Assembly: GCA_963978545.1 (NCBI GenBank)
Contig: OZ021726.1
Coordinates: forward strand, 29,422,459 to 29,486,458
Reading direction: 5' to 3'
Length of the DNA stretch: 64,000 nt
Origin: Linyphia triangularis
Lineage: Eukaryota > Arthropoda > Arachnida > Araneae > Linyphiidae
The first letter of the stretch is position 1. Each line of letters opens with the position of its first letter. Positions 33,601 through 43,872 of this stretch are shown one piece after another. The notes below the pieces were generated by a model. The model was not told the origin of the DNA. It saw only the letters and a program-made list of their open reading frames with translations, and did not search any database. The position numbers and the translations under genes were made by a program.

Positions 33601-34194
33601 CATTGACAAAACACAGACGACGCCTTTACACCCACAGTCGGATGGCATGGTGGAGAGGTTTAACAGAACCATCATCTATAACCTCTCACTGATGGTTTCC
33701 AGAAACCAACAGGATGGGATCAGAAGTTACCTTTGTTTCTTCTGGCCTATCGCAGCGCTGACCACAAGACTACCGGCTATTCCCCATCCCAGATGCTCTT
33801 CGGTCGTAACCTTCGTCTGCCTTGCGATCTGTTGTTTGGCCGCCCTCCGGATGCACCTACATCGCCAGAGGAGTACGTCGAGGATCTTTAGGCACGGTTT
33901 GAAGATGTGCACAGTTTTGCAAGAGAGCGAATCCATTTGGCGACGGATAAGATGAAGACCAGATACGACACGAAGGCTACAGGGCATCAATTCCACGAAG
34001 GTGACAAAATTTGGTTCTGGAACCCGAAACGACAAAAAGGACTCTCTCCCAAACTTCAGTCTCACTGGGATGGTCCTTACTCAGTCCTCAATCGGCTGAA
34101 TGATGTCGTGGTCCGAATACGTAAGTCACCAAATTCTAAACCTAGAGTCGTTCATTACGACAGGTTAGCCCCTTACTATAGCCATAGTTTGTAA
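30673..34194 (+). pseudogene. Gypsy element 1 pol (protease, RT, RNase H, integrase)
   Basis: Protease has the DTGANVTII site at about 30749. RT has FCVDYRRLND, but the catalytic box reads YLDN (asparagine at 32000-32002), so the second aspartate is lost. RNase H has LDTDAS and integrase the CDAC finger and a HSDQG...HPQSDGMVERFN DDE region. Breaks: frameshift near 31130, TGA at 32183, TGA at 33263, frameshift near 33715 and another near 33900. The C-terminus ends at 34194 before the polypurine tract. It is clearly inactive. Confidence 0.85.
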
Positions 34195-34415
34195 TCCCCC
34201 TAATGTATAAAGTGTATATAGTTATTATGACCATGGTCACATGTGTATATAAATTTTTTTAAGTTTATTGTTTATATGGTTATTCAGCAATGTTTCTTTC
34301 TTTTTGTATATAAATAAGTCAGTTTTATAGTTTAGTGTTTGCTATTGCTTTGAAGGTAAGCCTTCCTTTCCGGGAACTGTACTGCCCGGGACGTGCAGTC
34401 CTTGGGAGGGGGCAA

Positions 34416-35149
34416 TGTTACGAATTTTTGTATATTTGTAAATATTTCGTAGTGTTAATTTTGTAAATAGGAAAATTTATGTGTATTTTGCATAAAACAG
34501 TGCAATAATTCGTCTTAAGTTGGCTTCCCTGCAATATGGGTCTTGATGCTTGATAATGAGTTTTACAGAGATAACGCTGGGAAGCGAGTTTTACAAGGAG
34601 CAGGGCATTTAACATTATGGTAATGGCAATCTCGCCAAATTGGCGAGATAGAGCCAAGTTTGCGATGGTTTGGGGGACTAATTTTTGTCGCCAAATTTGG
34701 CGATTTGGCGTTAGTTTCGGTCCCCATGTACATATATAGGACTTTTCGACTACGATCTGAAAGTTTTCCAAATATCTACCTCTAGAAATTTCACGTATGT
34801 TCGCCTCCCCTATAAAAGTTCAAGTGAGCGGGTGATGGAGTTGGTTGATTTTGAGTCACTGAATTAGTTGACTGGAATTACTGAGTTGAGATACTGAGTC
34901 TCAGTGAGCATTCAGAGTAGTTCTAAAGCGAACTGCATTGCATTGTCTTTTGCAGCGATTTGAGCAGTTGTGTTGTCAAGTTTTTAACTGCTGTTTTGTG
35001 CTCTATTGTTGTAAAAAGAGCTGTATTGTGTCTACTAGAACGAGAAGTTCTGGAGTTGTAAGAGAATCTGGGAAGAGTTATATTGGAATAAATTTCTGCA
35101 AGTTTTCGTCTGCTTTGGCTTCAAATCTTTCGAACCCGTCCACGCAACA
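34416..35149 (+). repeat. Gypsy element 1 3' LTR
   Basis: Length 734 bp, same ends as the 5' LTR, missing about 46 bp of the TTGGCGA-rich part. Confidence 0.85.
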
Positions 35150-35491
35150 ATATTAATTTCAATTTTGTGTGTGTATCGATAAGAGGCAAATTTTCAGACG
35201 CCAATTCGGTTGTTTCTTGTTTTGGTTGCCTTTAGTCACTCTTAATATAATTAAAAAAAAAAAATAATAAAAAAAAAAAAAAAAAATGGTCAACTTGTCC
35301 ACTGAAAGTTGTGCGATGTACCACACTCCATAGTTATTATATCCTCTGTAAAATTGTCTTCCTACTTTTTGTTGATTGTAATTTTCTGCTTGTGTTACAA
35401 AATGAAACAAAGCAAATTGGATTGTCACTGAAAGGTCTCTTATACCTACGCTTTTATTACAGATGGGATTTCTGAGACGGAAAATGAGTAT
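35150..35491. other. Spacer between gypsy LTRs with A-rich tract
   Basis: No gene was recognised. An A-rich run with TAAT (35249-35286) could be the tail of a retroposed fragment, but no body was identified. Confidence 0.4.
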
Positions 35492-36281
35492 TGCTGCGTG
35501 GATGTTTTCGAACGATTTGAAGTCAAAGCAGATCAACACTTGCAGAAATTTTTTCCAATACAACTCTTCACAGATTCCTGTACAACTCCAGAACTTCTCG
35601 TTCTAGTAGACTCAATACAGCTCTTTTCACAACAATAGAGCACAAAACAGCAGTTAAACTTGACACACAATTGCTAAATCACCTCAAAAGACAATGCAAT
35701 ACAGTTCGCTTTCGGAACTCTTTGAACGCTCGCTGAGACTCAGTATCTCAACTCAGTAATTCCAGTCAACTCACTGACTAATCTCACTAATTCCAGTCAA
35801 CAACTAACTCCCCGCTTTTTTCGCCGGTCTTATATATGGGAGGCGAATATTCTTGAAACTTCTAGAGGTAGATATTTGGAGAACTTTCCAGATCGTAGTC
35901 GAAAAGTCCTATACATGTACATGGGGACCGAAAATGTCGCCAAATGGTTGCCAAGTTTGGCTTGACGTCAACTTGGCGACATTTGGCGATTTCTTGCCAA
36001 ATTTGGCGACAAAAATTAGTCACCAAAACTGTCGCCAACTTGGCTCTAACTCGCCAATTTGGCGAGATTGCCATTACCATAATGTTAAATGCCCTGCTCC
36101 TTGTAAAACTCGCTTCCCAGCGTTATCTCTGTAAAACTCATTATCAAGCATCAAGACCCATATTGCAGGGAAGCCAACTTAAGACGAATTATTGCACTGT
36201 CTTATGCAAAATACACATAAATTTTCCTATTTACAAAATTAACACTACGAAATATTTACAAATATACAAAAATTCGTAACA
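35492..36281 (-). repeat. Solo LTR, gypsy element 1 family, inverted
   Basis: Read on the minus strand it begins TGTTACGAATTTTTGTATAT at 36281 and ends CACGCAGCA at 35492, about 790 bp, matching the LTRs at 28524 and 34416. No internal sequence adjoins it. It holds the TTGGCGA motif cluster, including the perfect palindrome tcgccaaatttggcga-type arrangement near 35980-36065. No clear TSD. Confidence 0.8.
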
Positions 36282-36956
36282 TTATGTATTCGAGAACATC
36301 CGTTACAAAAGGCTCTAGTTTCGCTCTAAATGGTATCCTCAATGAAGTCTTCTATATCACCTTTCCATAGCTTTATTTTAATTTGTCTTTGGTATTTATA
36401 AATTTGCATAAGAAGGGTTTGCATGGTCCTTAAAGGACTACTTATTTTTAGTAGGTCCTTATAAAAGGGTCCTTACAGTCCTTATTTTTCATTGTAGTTC
36501 TTTAATTATTTTTTTTGCGATTTTAAAATAATAGTTTTTTTTTTAGTTGTCCCCAATTTTTATTTTAAGGCTTTCGTCTATCTGTTTGGATTCATTTTTA
36601 TTGAGAGAACAGTTTTATTCCTTTATCTTCAACGAGTTGCCTTATGGAATCGCCGATTTCAGGGCACACAAACCACTTTTTTCCCTTTTTTTTTTCCCCC
36701 TCTTACCAAGTGAGGATTGACTGATGTTGATGGATTGATATGCAAATAATAATGGTATCAGCTGAATCCTAGTTCGTCGGTATTACACTTGCTTTTAAGT
36801 TTGTTTCCTTTCTGATTCGTTTGGGTGAAATTTTGACCTTGAAAATGCGAGGCTACTGCGTTTTTTATGTCTTGTGGACGTGGTCAAATACTCATAGAAA
36901 GGATGGTATTTTTTTGCAAATAACAAGAACAAAGCAAAAGGCAATTTATCTATAAC

Positions 36957-37260
36957 CAGCTGAATACCCGTGCTTCGCTACGAAATTTTAACATGTGCAA
37001 TATTTTAGCTCGCAGTGAGGCCTCGCGTTGCGGAAATCCGTCATTGGTGTATAAGTCCCAGTTTTTGGCGCTTCTTTCGCAGGAAGGTTCATCGCTACGC
37101 AAAATCGAGCTCGCTTCGTTCGCTGAAAAGATCATTGACACATAAGCACAGGCTTACTTCACTCGTTGCGATGTTCGACACCCCTAGTTTTAATTCTGTT
37201 GCAATAAGACTAAATGTCTTATATGAGAGGAATATTATGTTATGACCTCTTCTCCCGAAA
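36957..37260 (-). mobile_element. Helitron-like 3' end (minus orientation)
   Basis: On the minus strand the sequence ends cgtagcgaagcacgggtat followed by tcagCTGG and then T. A short GC hairpin (cgt-a-gc, loop gaa, gc-acg) about 10 bp before a CTRR terminus, with a T outside, is the Helitron 3' signature. The 5' end was not located. Confidence 0.45.
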
Positions 37261-37577
37261 ATATATTCATAATATAGGTCATAAGTTTAGTCAAAGTTGG
37301 AATAAGCAATCCTAACTTCCTACAAATTTCATTATTTTAACGTTTTTTCTTGAAAAACGGCATTTCTTGTCTCGTGAATGATGTCAGCACCATCATTTTT
37401 AGGGTGTTTTATACAGATTTGAACACGGGATCGTCAATGGCTAGCTCGCACTATTACAACTCAAAATTACCCGTTTAACTTTAGTTTAAAAATTTCAAAA
37501 AATAAGCGATTTTTTTTTTTTTCACTTATAATGAATTTCAATGAGATGCGCGAGCGGAAAATGTGATCGAAAAAAAT

Positions 37578-37761
37578 CTATAATAATAAAACAAGCTTTG
37601 TGTCTGTCTGTCTATCTGTCTGTGGCTCTGTAGATCTATAGAAACCTACTTAAAATTGTAGTAGAGCTCTGAAATTTTCAACACAAGAAGTTTTTGCCTT
37701 CTAATTTTATGTATGTCAAACAGAATGTTAAAATTTTAAATAGTTCTTTTTTAGTTAATAT
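37578..37761 (+). mobile_element. Helitron-like 5' end fragment
   Basis: TCTATAATAATAAAAC followed by a tctgtctg-rich stretch is a common start of arthropod Helitrons. It is cut by the LTR at 37762. Orientation is opposite to the 3' end at 36957, so the two are not one simple element. Confidence 0.35.
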
Positions 37762-38320
37762 TGTTACGAATTTCTGTATATTTGTAAATATATTAATTTG
37801 TATTCATTATGTAAAAAGGAAAATTTATGTACATTTCAGCAAGAGTTGACTTTACTTCGCTTTCCTGCAATGCGTCTCTTAATGCTTGAAAAAGAGTTTT
37901 ACAGAGATAATGCTGGAAAACGAGTTTTACAAGGAGCAGGCCATTTAACATTATGGTTAATGGCAATCTCGCCAAGTTGGCGACGGTTTTGACTACTAAT
38001 TTTGGTCGCCAAATTTGGCGAGAAATAGCCAAATGTCGCCAAACTTGGCTACCATTTGGCGTTATTTTCGGTCCCCATGTACCTGTATAAGGCTTTTCGA
38101 CTACGATCTGGAAAATTCTCCGAATTTCTATGTCTAGAAGTTTCCCGAAGGATCGACTTTCCTATATATGGCCGGCCGGGAGTTAGTTGAGTGTTGAGTG
38201 AGTTAGTTAGTTGTCTCTCAACGAGCATTCAGAGAGCTGTATTGCGCGAAAGTGAACTGTATTGCCTTGTCTTTTGCGTTGATTTTAGCAGTTGTGTATC
38301 TAGTTTTTAACTGCTGTTTT
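37762..38320 (+). repeat. Truncated LTR, gypsy element 1 family
   Basis: It begins TGTTACGAATTTCTGTATAT and follows the family LTR, with the TTGGCGA cluster and a TATA-like tatatatgg, until tttaactgctg near 38315, where a T run and the copia LTR cluster begin. The 3' part is missing. Confidence 0.75.
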
Positions 38321-38332
38321 TTTTTTTTCCCC

Positions 38333-38747
38333 CACAAGCAGCACAAGAAACACACAAATTTATACATTTGCTAACAGAAGCTCCGCAGTAATATTACGTT
38401 AATTAAGGAAGCTATAAAATTAGAATACCGAAGAAGAACACATCTCCATTAAGAGGTGAATAATCTTTTTTCATCTCTTAATGTTTCGTGCTCTAACATT
38501 AAATTTGTAATTAATGTTAGAGCACGAAGAGGTGAATAATCTTTATTCATCCTAAGACGAGAACATAGGCAAAGCACAAGCAGCAGCACAAGAAACACTC
38601 AAACACACAAATTTATACATTTGCTTTGGAGATGTGTTCTTCTTCGGTATTCTAATTTTATAGCTTCCTGCGTGACGTAATATTACTGCGGAGCTACTGT
38701 TAGCAAATGTATAAATTTTTGTGTTTGAGTGTTTTTTCTGTTGCTGC
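38333..38747. repeat. Small palindrome made of copia LTR fragments
   Basis: The left arm (38333-38451) and right arm (38623-38747) are inverted copies, each with an LTR piece ending at TGTTAGCAAATG plus about 70 bp of adjacent sequence (ggagatgtgttcttc...). The centre holds a plus-oriented LTR tail (38452-38511) and a nearly full minus LTR (38512-38622). With the intact LTR at 38698 this gives four LTR pieces of one family in alternating orientation. Confidence 0.7.
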
Positions 38748-38819
38748 TTGTGATTTGCCTTTGTCCTCGCCTTAGGATGAATAAAGATTATTCACCTCTT
38801 AATGTTTCGTGCTCTAACA
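38698..38819 (+). repeat. Copia 5' LTR (122 bp)
   Basis: TGTTAGCAAATG...GCTCTAACA, TG...CA ended, with an AATAAA signal near 38779. It is followed after five bases by TGGTAGCAGAGCG at 38825, a primer-binding site resembling the complement of an initiator-Met-type tRNA end. Confidence 0.75.
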
Positions 38820-38908
38820 TTAAATGGTAGCAGAGCGTTGGTTCTATTGATCTTGTTCGGGAGAGGAGCCGTGGTTCAAGTGGTTTAAGAGGATAAATTT
38901 GAGAAAAT

Positions 38909-39493
38909 ATGGCAAGCACGGAGTTTTCAGGAAGTGCGTTGAACTTTGAAAAGTTAAATAAAGACAATTTCAAGAGTTGGAAATTCAACATGAAAATGTA
39001 CTTGTTAACTCAAGGACTTTTTGGTTTCATTCATACAGAGCCAGAACCTGCAGCGGGAGCTTCAGAGGCAGAGCGGCGTACTTACAAAACTCGGCAAGCG
39101 AAGGCACTATCAATAATATGCATGAGTATTGAGGAAGAACTTAAGTCCTTGGTAATGGAAGCGGAAACTCCAGTCACAGCCTGGAAAGAAATATCTGATG
39201 TATTCCAGCCGACTACCCGTGCAAGAATTGCAGCGTTAAGAAAAGCGTTTATGAGAGTGAAGTTTACCCTACGGGAAACAATGACTATGTATGCCGGACG
39301 TTTGTTTGGAGCTGCAAAAGATTTAGAACTTGCCGGGAAGATTATTTCTGATGATGAAATTGCCTACCAGTTACTGTATCAACTGCCTGATAATTATGAC
39401 AACGTTGTAATGCAATTGTATCAGCTATCTGATGAAAAGTTCACATTACAAGCTGTACGACAAGCCCTTATCGCTGAGTATGACAGACTATAA
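38909..39493 (+). pseudogene. Copia gag, N-terminal part
   Basis: It starts at ATG 38909 with a FEKLNKDNFKSWKFNMKMYL block, the UBN2-type copia Gag fold, and stops at TAA 39491. The same frame stays open after the stop until about 39590, where a run of seven A's shifts it to the protease frame. In an intact copia these would be one frame, so a nonsense and a frameshift mutation are both visible. Confidence 0.8.
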
Positions 39494-39589
39494 CATAAGA
39501 ACACTTCAAGTCAAATGGGTACCAGTGCATTTTCGTCAACTAGAGCAAACTATGAGAAACGACAGAATGCGTTTACAAAGCCAAAAAAA

Positions 39590-41498
39590 GGAGACAAGAA
39601 CTTGTCACGGTTGTGGGATTGCCGGACACTTATTGAGAAATTGCTGGAAAACCAGGAAAAGGGCATCAAGGAAGACATCGGAAGAAGAGTACAATTCCAA
39701 AAATAATACAGCGGAAGCTTTCTTCTCATCAGCAATGATTTCTGGACAAACTCAATCAGACTGGATATTAAACACAGCGGCCACTGACCATTTTTGTAAT
39801 GACCAATCTTTTTTTACAGACTTTCATCCTATGACGAATAGTCAAGCGACAATTACTGAAGGAACGACTGAAATTTGTGGTATAGGTAATACTAATTTGA
39901 GTATTAACGATAAGAATGCTAAAGTAAATCTTCTGTTGAGAAATGTATATTTTGTCCCTGGAATGAGTAGAAATTTAATTTCTGGTCGATTAATTGATGG
40001 TAATGGTTACAGTGCTTTTTTGAAAAATGGTAAAGTAATTTTAAGAAATCTTAGAAATGAAATTTTCTTAACTATACCATTAATTGATAAATTTTATACA
40101 GTTAAAGCAAATGTCATTAAAGAAAATCAAATCGAAGCTCATGTTCTTAAAAGAAATAATATTATGGTTTGGCATGCTAGATTTGGACATTTAAATTCCA
40201 CAGCATTACGGGAATTTTCTAAAACTGTAAATGTAGTAGGTCTTGAAAAACTAGCGGGAGAAATTGAAAATTGTGAAGTTTGCAACTTAAATAAAGCTAC
40301 AAAGGTTTCTTTTAAAGGCCAAAATCAAATTTACAGTACTGAAGTTCTTGAACTTGTTCACATGGACATTTGGGGTCCTGCACCAGTTAATTCACTTGGT
40401 AATTCTAGGTATTTTTTAAGTATCATTGACGATTTTTCGAGGTTTGCAGAAATTTATTTATTAAAAACCAAGAATGAAGCTTTTGACTGTTTCAAACAAT
40501 ACCAAGCAGAATATGAAAGACAAACAGGTAAAAGAATAAAGCGGATTCGAACCGATAATGGGTTAGAATTTTGTGCAGGATATTTCCAAACTTATCTAAA
40601 GACCCAAAGGATAAAATACGAAAGAACCAATATTTACAGTGCTCAAATGAACGGTATAGCTGAGAGTTATAATAGATTATTAATAGAGGGTACTCGAGCT
40701 ATAATGACCCAGGCTAAATTTCCCAAGAAGTTATGGGCCGAAATTGTATATGCTTTCAATTATTTAAGAAACAGGTTCCCACATAAGAAATTAAAAGGAA
40801 AAGCTCCATTAAATGTCTGGTTGAGCAGGAAGTTTTCTGTTAGACATTTAGAAATTATAGGAACAGTAGCGTATACTCGTATCCCTAAGCAGCATAGAGA
40901 CAAATTGAATAGAAACGCTAATCGTGGTATTTTAGTAGGTTACGCCAAAAGTACTAAGGGGTATAGGATTTGGTTACCGGATAAGAATAAAATCATAGAA
41001 ACTAAACATGTTAAATTTGATGAACTAATTTAGGGTAATGATATTTCTAACGAGAAAACAAGAATGGAAAATTTAGTTAGAATTCACGAAAGTAGTGTAA
41101 GCGATTCGGAGGAAATCTAACTAAATGTGGTTCCAAAGGCCGAATCAGAACCTAAACATGATATCATACCAACAAAAGGGGTTAAAGATTGGAAACGAGT
41201 CGAAAGAATTCGTAAAAACGGTCAGAGAACAGATGTGTATTATTTCCCCAACTATCCTCAAAAGTCTGAACGTCTGAGAAATTTAAACGAAGCAAAGAAA
41301 TATTGTGAAAAAGTTGGAATGGATTTTATTCCAACTGATTTTAAACCTAAAACTTTGTATCTTAATCTGGATTTAAATGTAAACATCTCGAATAAAAAAA
41401 ATTCAGATAGCGAAACTAGCAATTTAACGGATGCATGTTCAGGGTCAGATGCAGAAGCTCATTGCAATGATATTGACTCTGCTTGGATATATTGTTAA
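39590..41498 (+). pseudogene. Copia zinc knuckle, protease, integrase
   Basis: The CCHC knuckle CHGCGIAGHLLRNC (from about 39601) precedes the protease, whose site reads WILNTAATDHF, an asparagine replacing the catalytic aspartate. Integrase has the HH-CC finger (HARFGHL, CEVC), then WGPAPVNSLG, RTDNGLEFC and NGIAESYNRLL. In-frame stops are TAG 41031 and TAA 41118; the frame continues to TAA 41496 with FIPTDFKPKTLYL. Confidence 0.8.
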
Positions 41499-41782
41499 AT
41501 GAATTCATTTTTTTTTTGTCAGAGATCTTATTGTAAGCAAGAAAACATATTTTATAAACAAAAAAAGTTTTTATTAGAAAAAAAAATCATTTTTATTTAA
41601 AAAAAAAAAAAAAAAAAACTAATCAAGCGTTTGAAGGGTAAAAATCCTTCCTTCTTGTAATTAAATCAGAGATTTATGTTGAAATACATGAATTATACTA
41701 GCTAATACAAATATCTATAACACACTAATTAAATTAGTAAGTATAATATTGGATTTTAAAATGATTACACTAATTTAAATAG
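41499..41782. other. AT-rich junction sequence
   Basis: No gene was recognised between the copia linker and the piggyBac remnant. No piggyBac terminus could be identified, so the exact junction is unknown. An A run lies at 41601-41620. Confidence 0.4.
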
Positions 41783-41932
41783 CTTTAAAGTTCTAATAAA
41801 TGATTCAGTTTATGTGACTCACTGTTTTTTGCGTATTTGGATCCTTATTTAGAGAAACGTTGTTTGTCAATTGCAAGTACTGCATTAGGTGATCAAATAT
41901 GTTTCTGCTCATTGCACAATTCTTAACAATAC
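41783..41932 (-). pseudogene. piggyBac transposase fragment, downstream part
   Basis: On the minus strand CAMSRNIFDHLMQYLQLTNN is followed by LNKDPN, matching the conserved block after the N-terminal domain of piggyBac-like (PGBD) transposases. It degenerates below about 41800. It is separated from its upstream part at 47884-48490 by gypsy element 2, whose 5-bp TSD aatac lies on both sides. Confidence 0.65.
41928..41932 (+). repeat. Gypsy element 2 left TSD (aatac)
   Basis: aatac precedes the 5' LTR and recurs at 47879-47883 after the 3' LTR. Confidence 0.7.
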
Positions 41933-42391
41933 TGTTGCACAAATTATCTGTATATAGTGTAAATAGTGACGTATTATTTAAAAATTCTATTGTAATTTAT
42001 TTTTATCTTATTTTAATTTATTAACAGCGATTATACAGGTTAGAAAAAGGTGGCAACACCTAAAGCAATCGAGAAATTTCTAGACGTTTCTTTTTCGATG
42101 AATTGGCTGGAAATTTCGGGAATGTTCTCACGTGCCTGCTATAAAAAGACCGGCGATCGGGAAAGTTTTCAGATTGACTTCGGACTTCGATGAAAGCTTA
42201 TCGCTTTGTTTACCTATTGGAGTGAGCTTGTATAGTCGCTGTATTCGAAGTTGTTGTTGTTGAAGCTTGTGTTGAAGCTTGCGAGCGATTACACTGTTGT
42301 CTGTGAATAAATTTTGTGCCTGTGAAGAGTGAATAAATAGTAGTTTCAATCTTAAAAACTGTGCCATCATTGCCTCAGTGGAAAAATTCAT
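41933..42391 (+). repeat. Gypsy element 2 5' LTR
   Basis: TGTTGCACAAATTATC...GAAAAATTCAT. It has a tataaaaag TATA box near 42140 and AATAAA signals near 42307 and 42334. The end is set by the TSD rather than by a CA dinucleotide. Confidence 0.8.
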
Positions 42392-42428
42392 AACAGTGGT
42401 GTCAGAAGTGGGGTCTCGTAATTTTGAA

Positions 42429-43768
42429 TGCCGACAACTAGAGGAATGATGGAAGACCAAATGAAGCAGTTGATGGAAATGATTTCCGGAAATTAGGCCG
42501 AAATAAAAGCCGGACAGGCCCGTCAAGAAACGACTAACGCCGAACTCGCCGCTGCAATCGCCACCGGCCAAGAATCTGCCACAGCCGAACTTGCCGCCGC
42601 AATCGCCGCCAGCCAAGAAGCAACATCGTCGGACATTAAATCTTTAACCGCCAAGTGTGAAACAACATCTGCAGCAGTGAATGAAATCAAAGAAGAAATG
42701 AAGATAGAGCTAGCCTCAATGGTGGAATCAACCATGATAGAAACTACCTCAAATGTTCTGCAATCCGTGAAAGAAGAAGTATTCAATGCAGTAAGAAAGG
42801 AAGTTGATGAAAAGTTTGAGGAGTTCAACGGAAAAGTGAACAACTTAGGTGACAAAGTTTCCACCATGAAAGAGAAGCAGGAAAAGTTTCAAGACGCTGT
42901 TGAAGAAAGGTTTGAAAAGTTTCATAACGCTGTAGAAGAAAGACAACGGGAAGTGGAAACTCGCGAAGCTGCTACCATTGCAACTCCTAAATGGGATAAT
43001 GTTTCCACTCCCTTCATTGCGCCACGTTCCAACATCAAAGTGGCCACTTTTGATGGGAGGTCGTCTTGGCGCGTTTATCAAACGCAGTTTGAAATTATTG
43101 CTTCTGCGAATGGTTGGGACGATACTTCGAAGGCATTCCATCTCGCGGCATCTCTTCGAGGTGAAGCTGCTGACATTTTACAGACGCTACCTGAAGAGAA
43201 GAAGGGAGAATTCGTGGCGCTGGCAAGTGCGCTGGAATTAAGGTTTGGGGAGCAGCATCTAAAGGATTACAACAGACTGCAATTGAAAGTGAGACAGCAG
43301 AAGGCCAATGAAACTCTTCAAGAATTGGCATCGGATATAGAAAGACTGTCGCTCCTCGCTTTCCCAGACTGTCCCTCGGACGTACGATATAACCTGTCTC
43401 TTCAGTATTTCGTGGATGCCATCAAAGATCCCGACATACAGCAAGCTACCAGGATGTCAGCCTTCAAAGATCTGAAATCCACCCTCGTCTATGCCATGAG
43501 AGTAGAAGCCGCACAGCAAGCTTCTAGAAAAGATCGGCGTTTCGTACGTGGAACATTGGCAGACGATTCCTCTGAACTTTTCACGAAGAAGTTTCACGGA
43601 CTGGAAAACAAGATGGAGCGAATTATGAGAAATATTCCTGGCTCGAGGGATCGAAAAACTAGAGTGGTTTGTTGGCTCTGCAACAGGGAAGGACATTTCA
43701 GACGTGATTGCCCTGAATTGGACAGGAGAGGGGACAGACCCTCGTCCGAGCCTCAGCAGTTAAACTAA
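42429..43768 (+). pseudogene. Gypsy element 2 gag
   Basis: It starts at ATG 42429 with one in-frame TAG near 42496 and then reads open to TAA 43766. The N-terminus has Ala-rich repeats (AELAAAIA) and a coiled coil; the capsid core has SSWRVYQTQFEIIASANGW, and a CCHC knuckle CWLCNREGHFRRDC lies near the end. It is homologous to gypsy element 1 gag. The protease again lies in the -1 frame. Confidence 0.82.
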
Positions 43769-43872
43769 AGAGCGGCTATCTCGCGAGGCGAAGGTCGCCG
43801 TGTAGAGCAGGTGGTGCCCCACTCAGCCTCTATCACATCTCATCCCTTCAAGAAGGAAACCATGGTTTATTC

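Larger units (their letters stand above)
28524..35149 (+). mobile_element. Gypsy element 1 (Ty3/gypsy), degenerate, both LTRs
   Basis: LTRs at 28524-29303 and 34416-35149 begin TGTTACGAATTTTTG and end CACGCAACA. The PBS TGGTGTCAGAAGTGGGA at 29306 matches the complement of a leucine tRNA 3' end, and a polypurine tract gggaggggg precedes the 3' LTR. The order is gag, protease, RT, RNase H, integrase. Several stops and frameshifts and an RT active-site change make it non-autonomous. Possible TSD is atac/atat only, so not clean. The LTRs differ in length by 46 bp, consistent with age. Confidence 0.85.
36282..37761. other. Degenerate repeat-rich region, Helitron-like ends
   Basis: No gene was recognised. 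Hairpin-like repeats of ggtccttaaaggac type lie near 36425-36480. Two Helitron-like signals are listed separately. Confidence 0.4.

Noticed and set aside
35159..35563. 134-codon minus-strand frame between gypsy LTRs
   Set aside because: It runs from LTR sequence through an A-rich tract; the long Phe run shows it is chance.
36282..36420. Second half of the Tc1 transposase beyond the gypsy insertion
   Set aside because: The flanking frames do not match the expected N-terminal Tc1 domain, so a simple split of one Tc1 gene is not supported.
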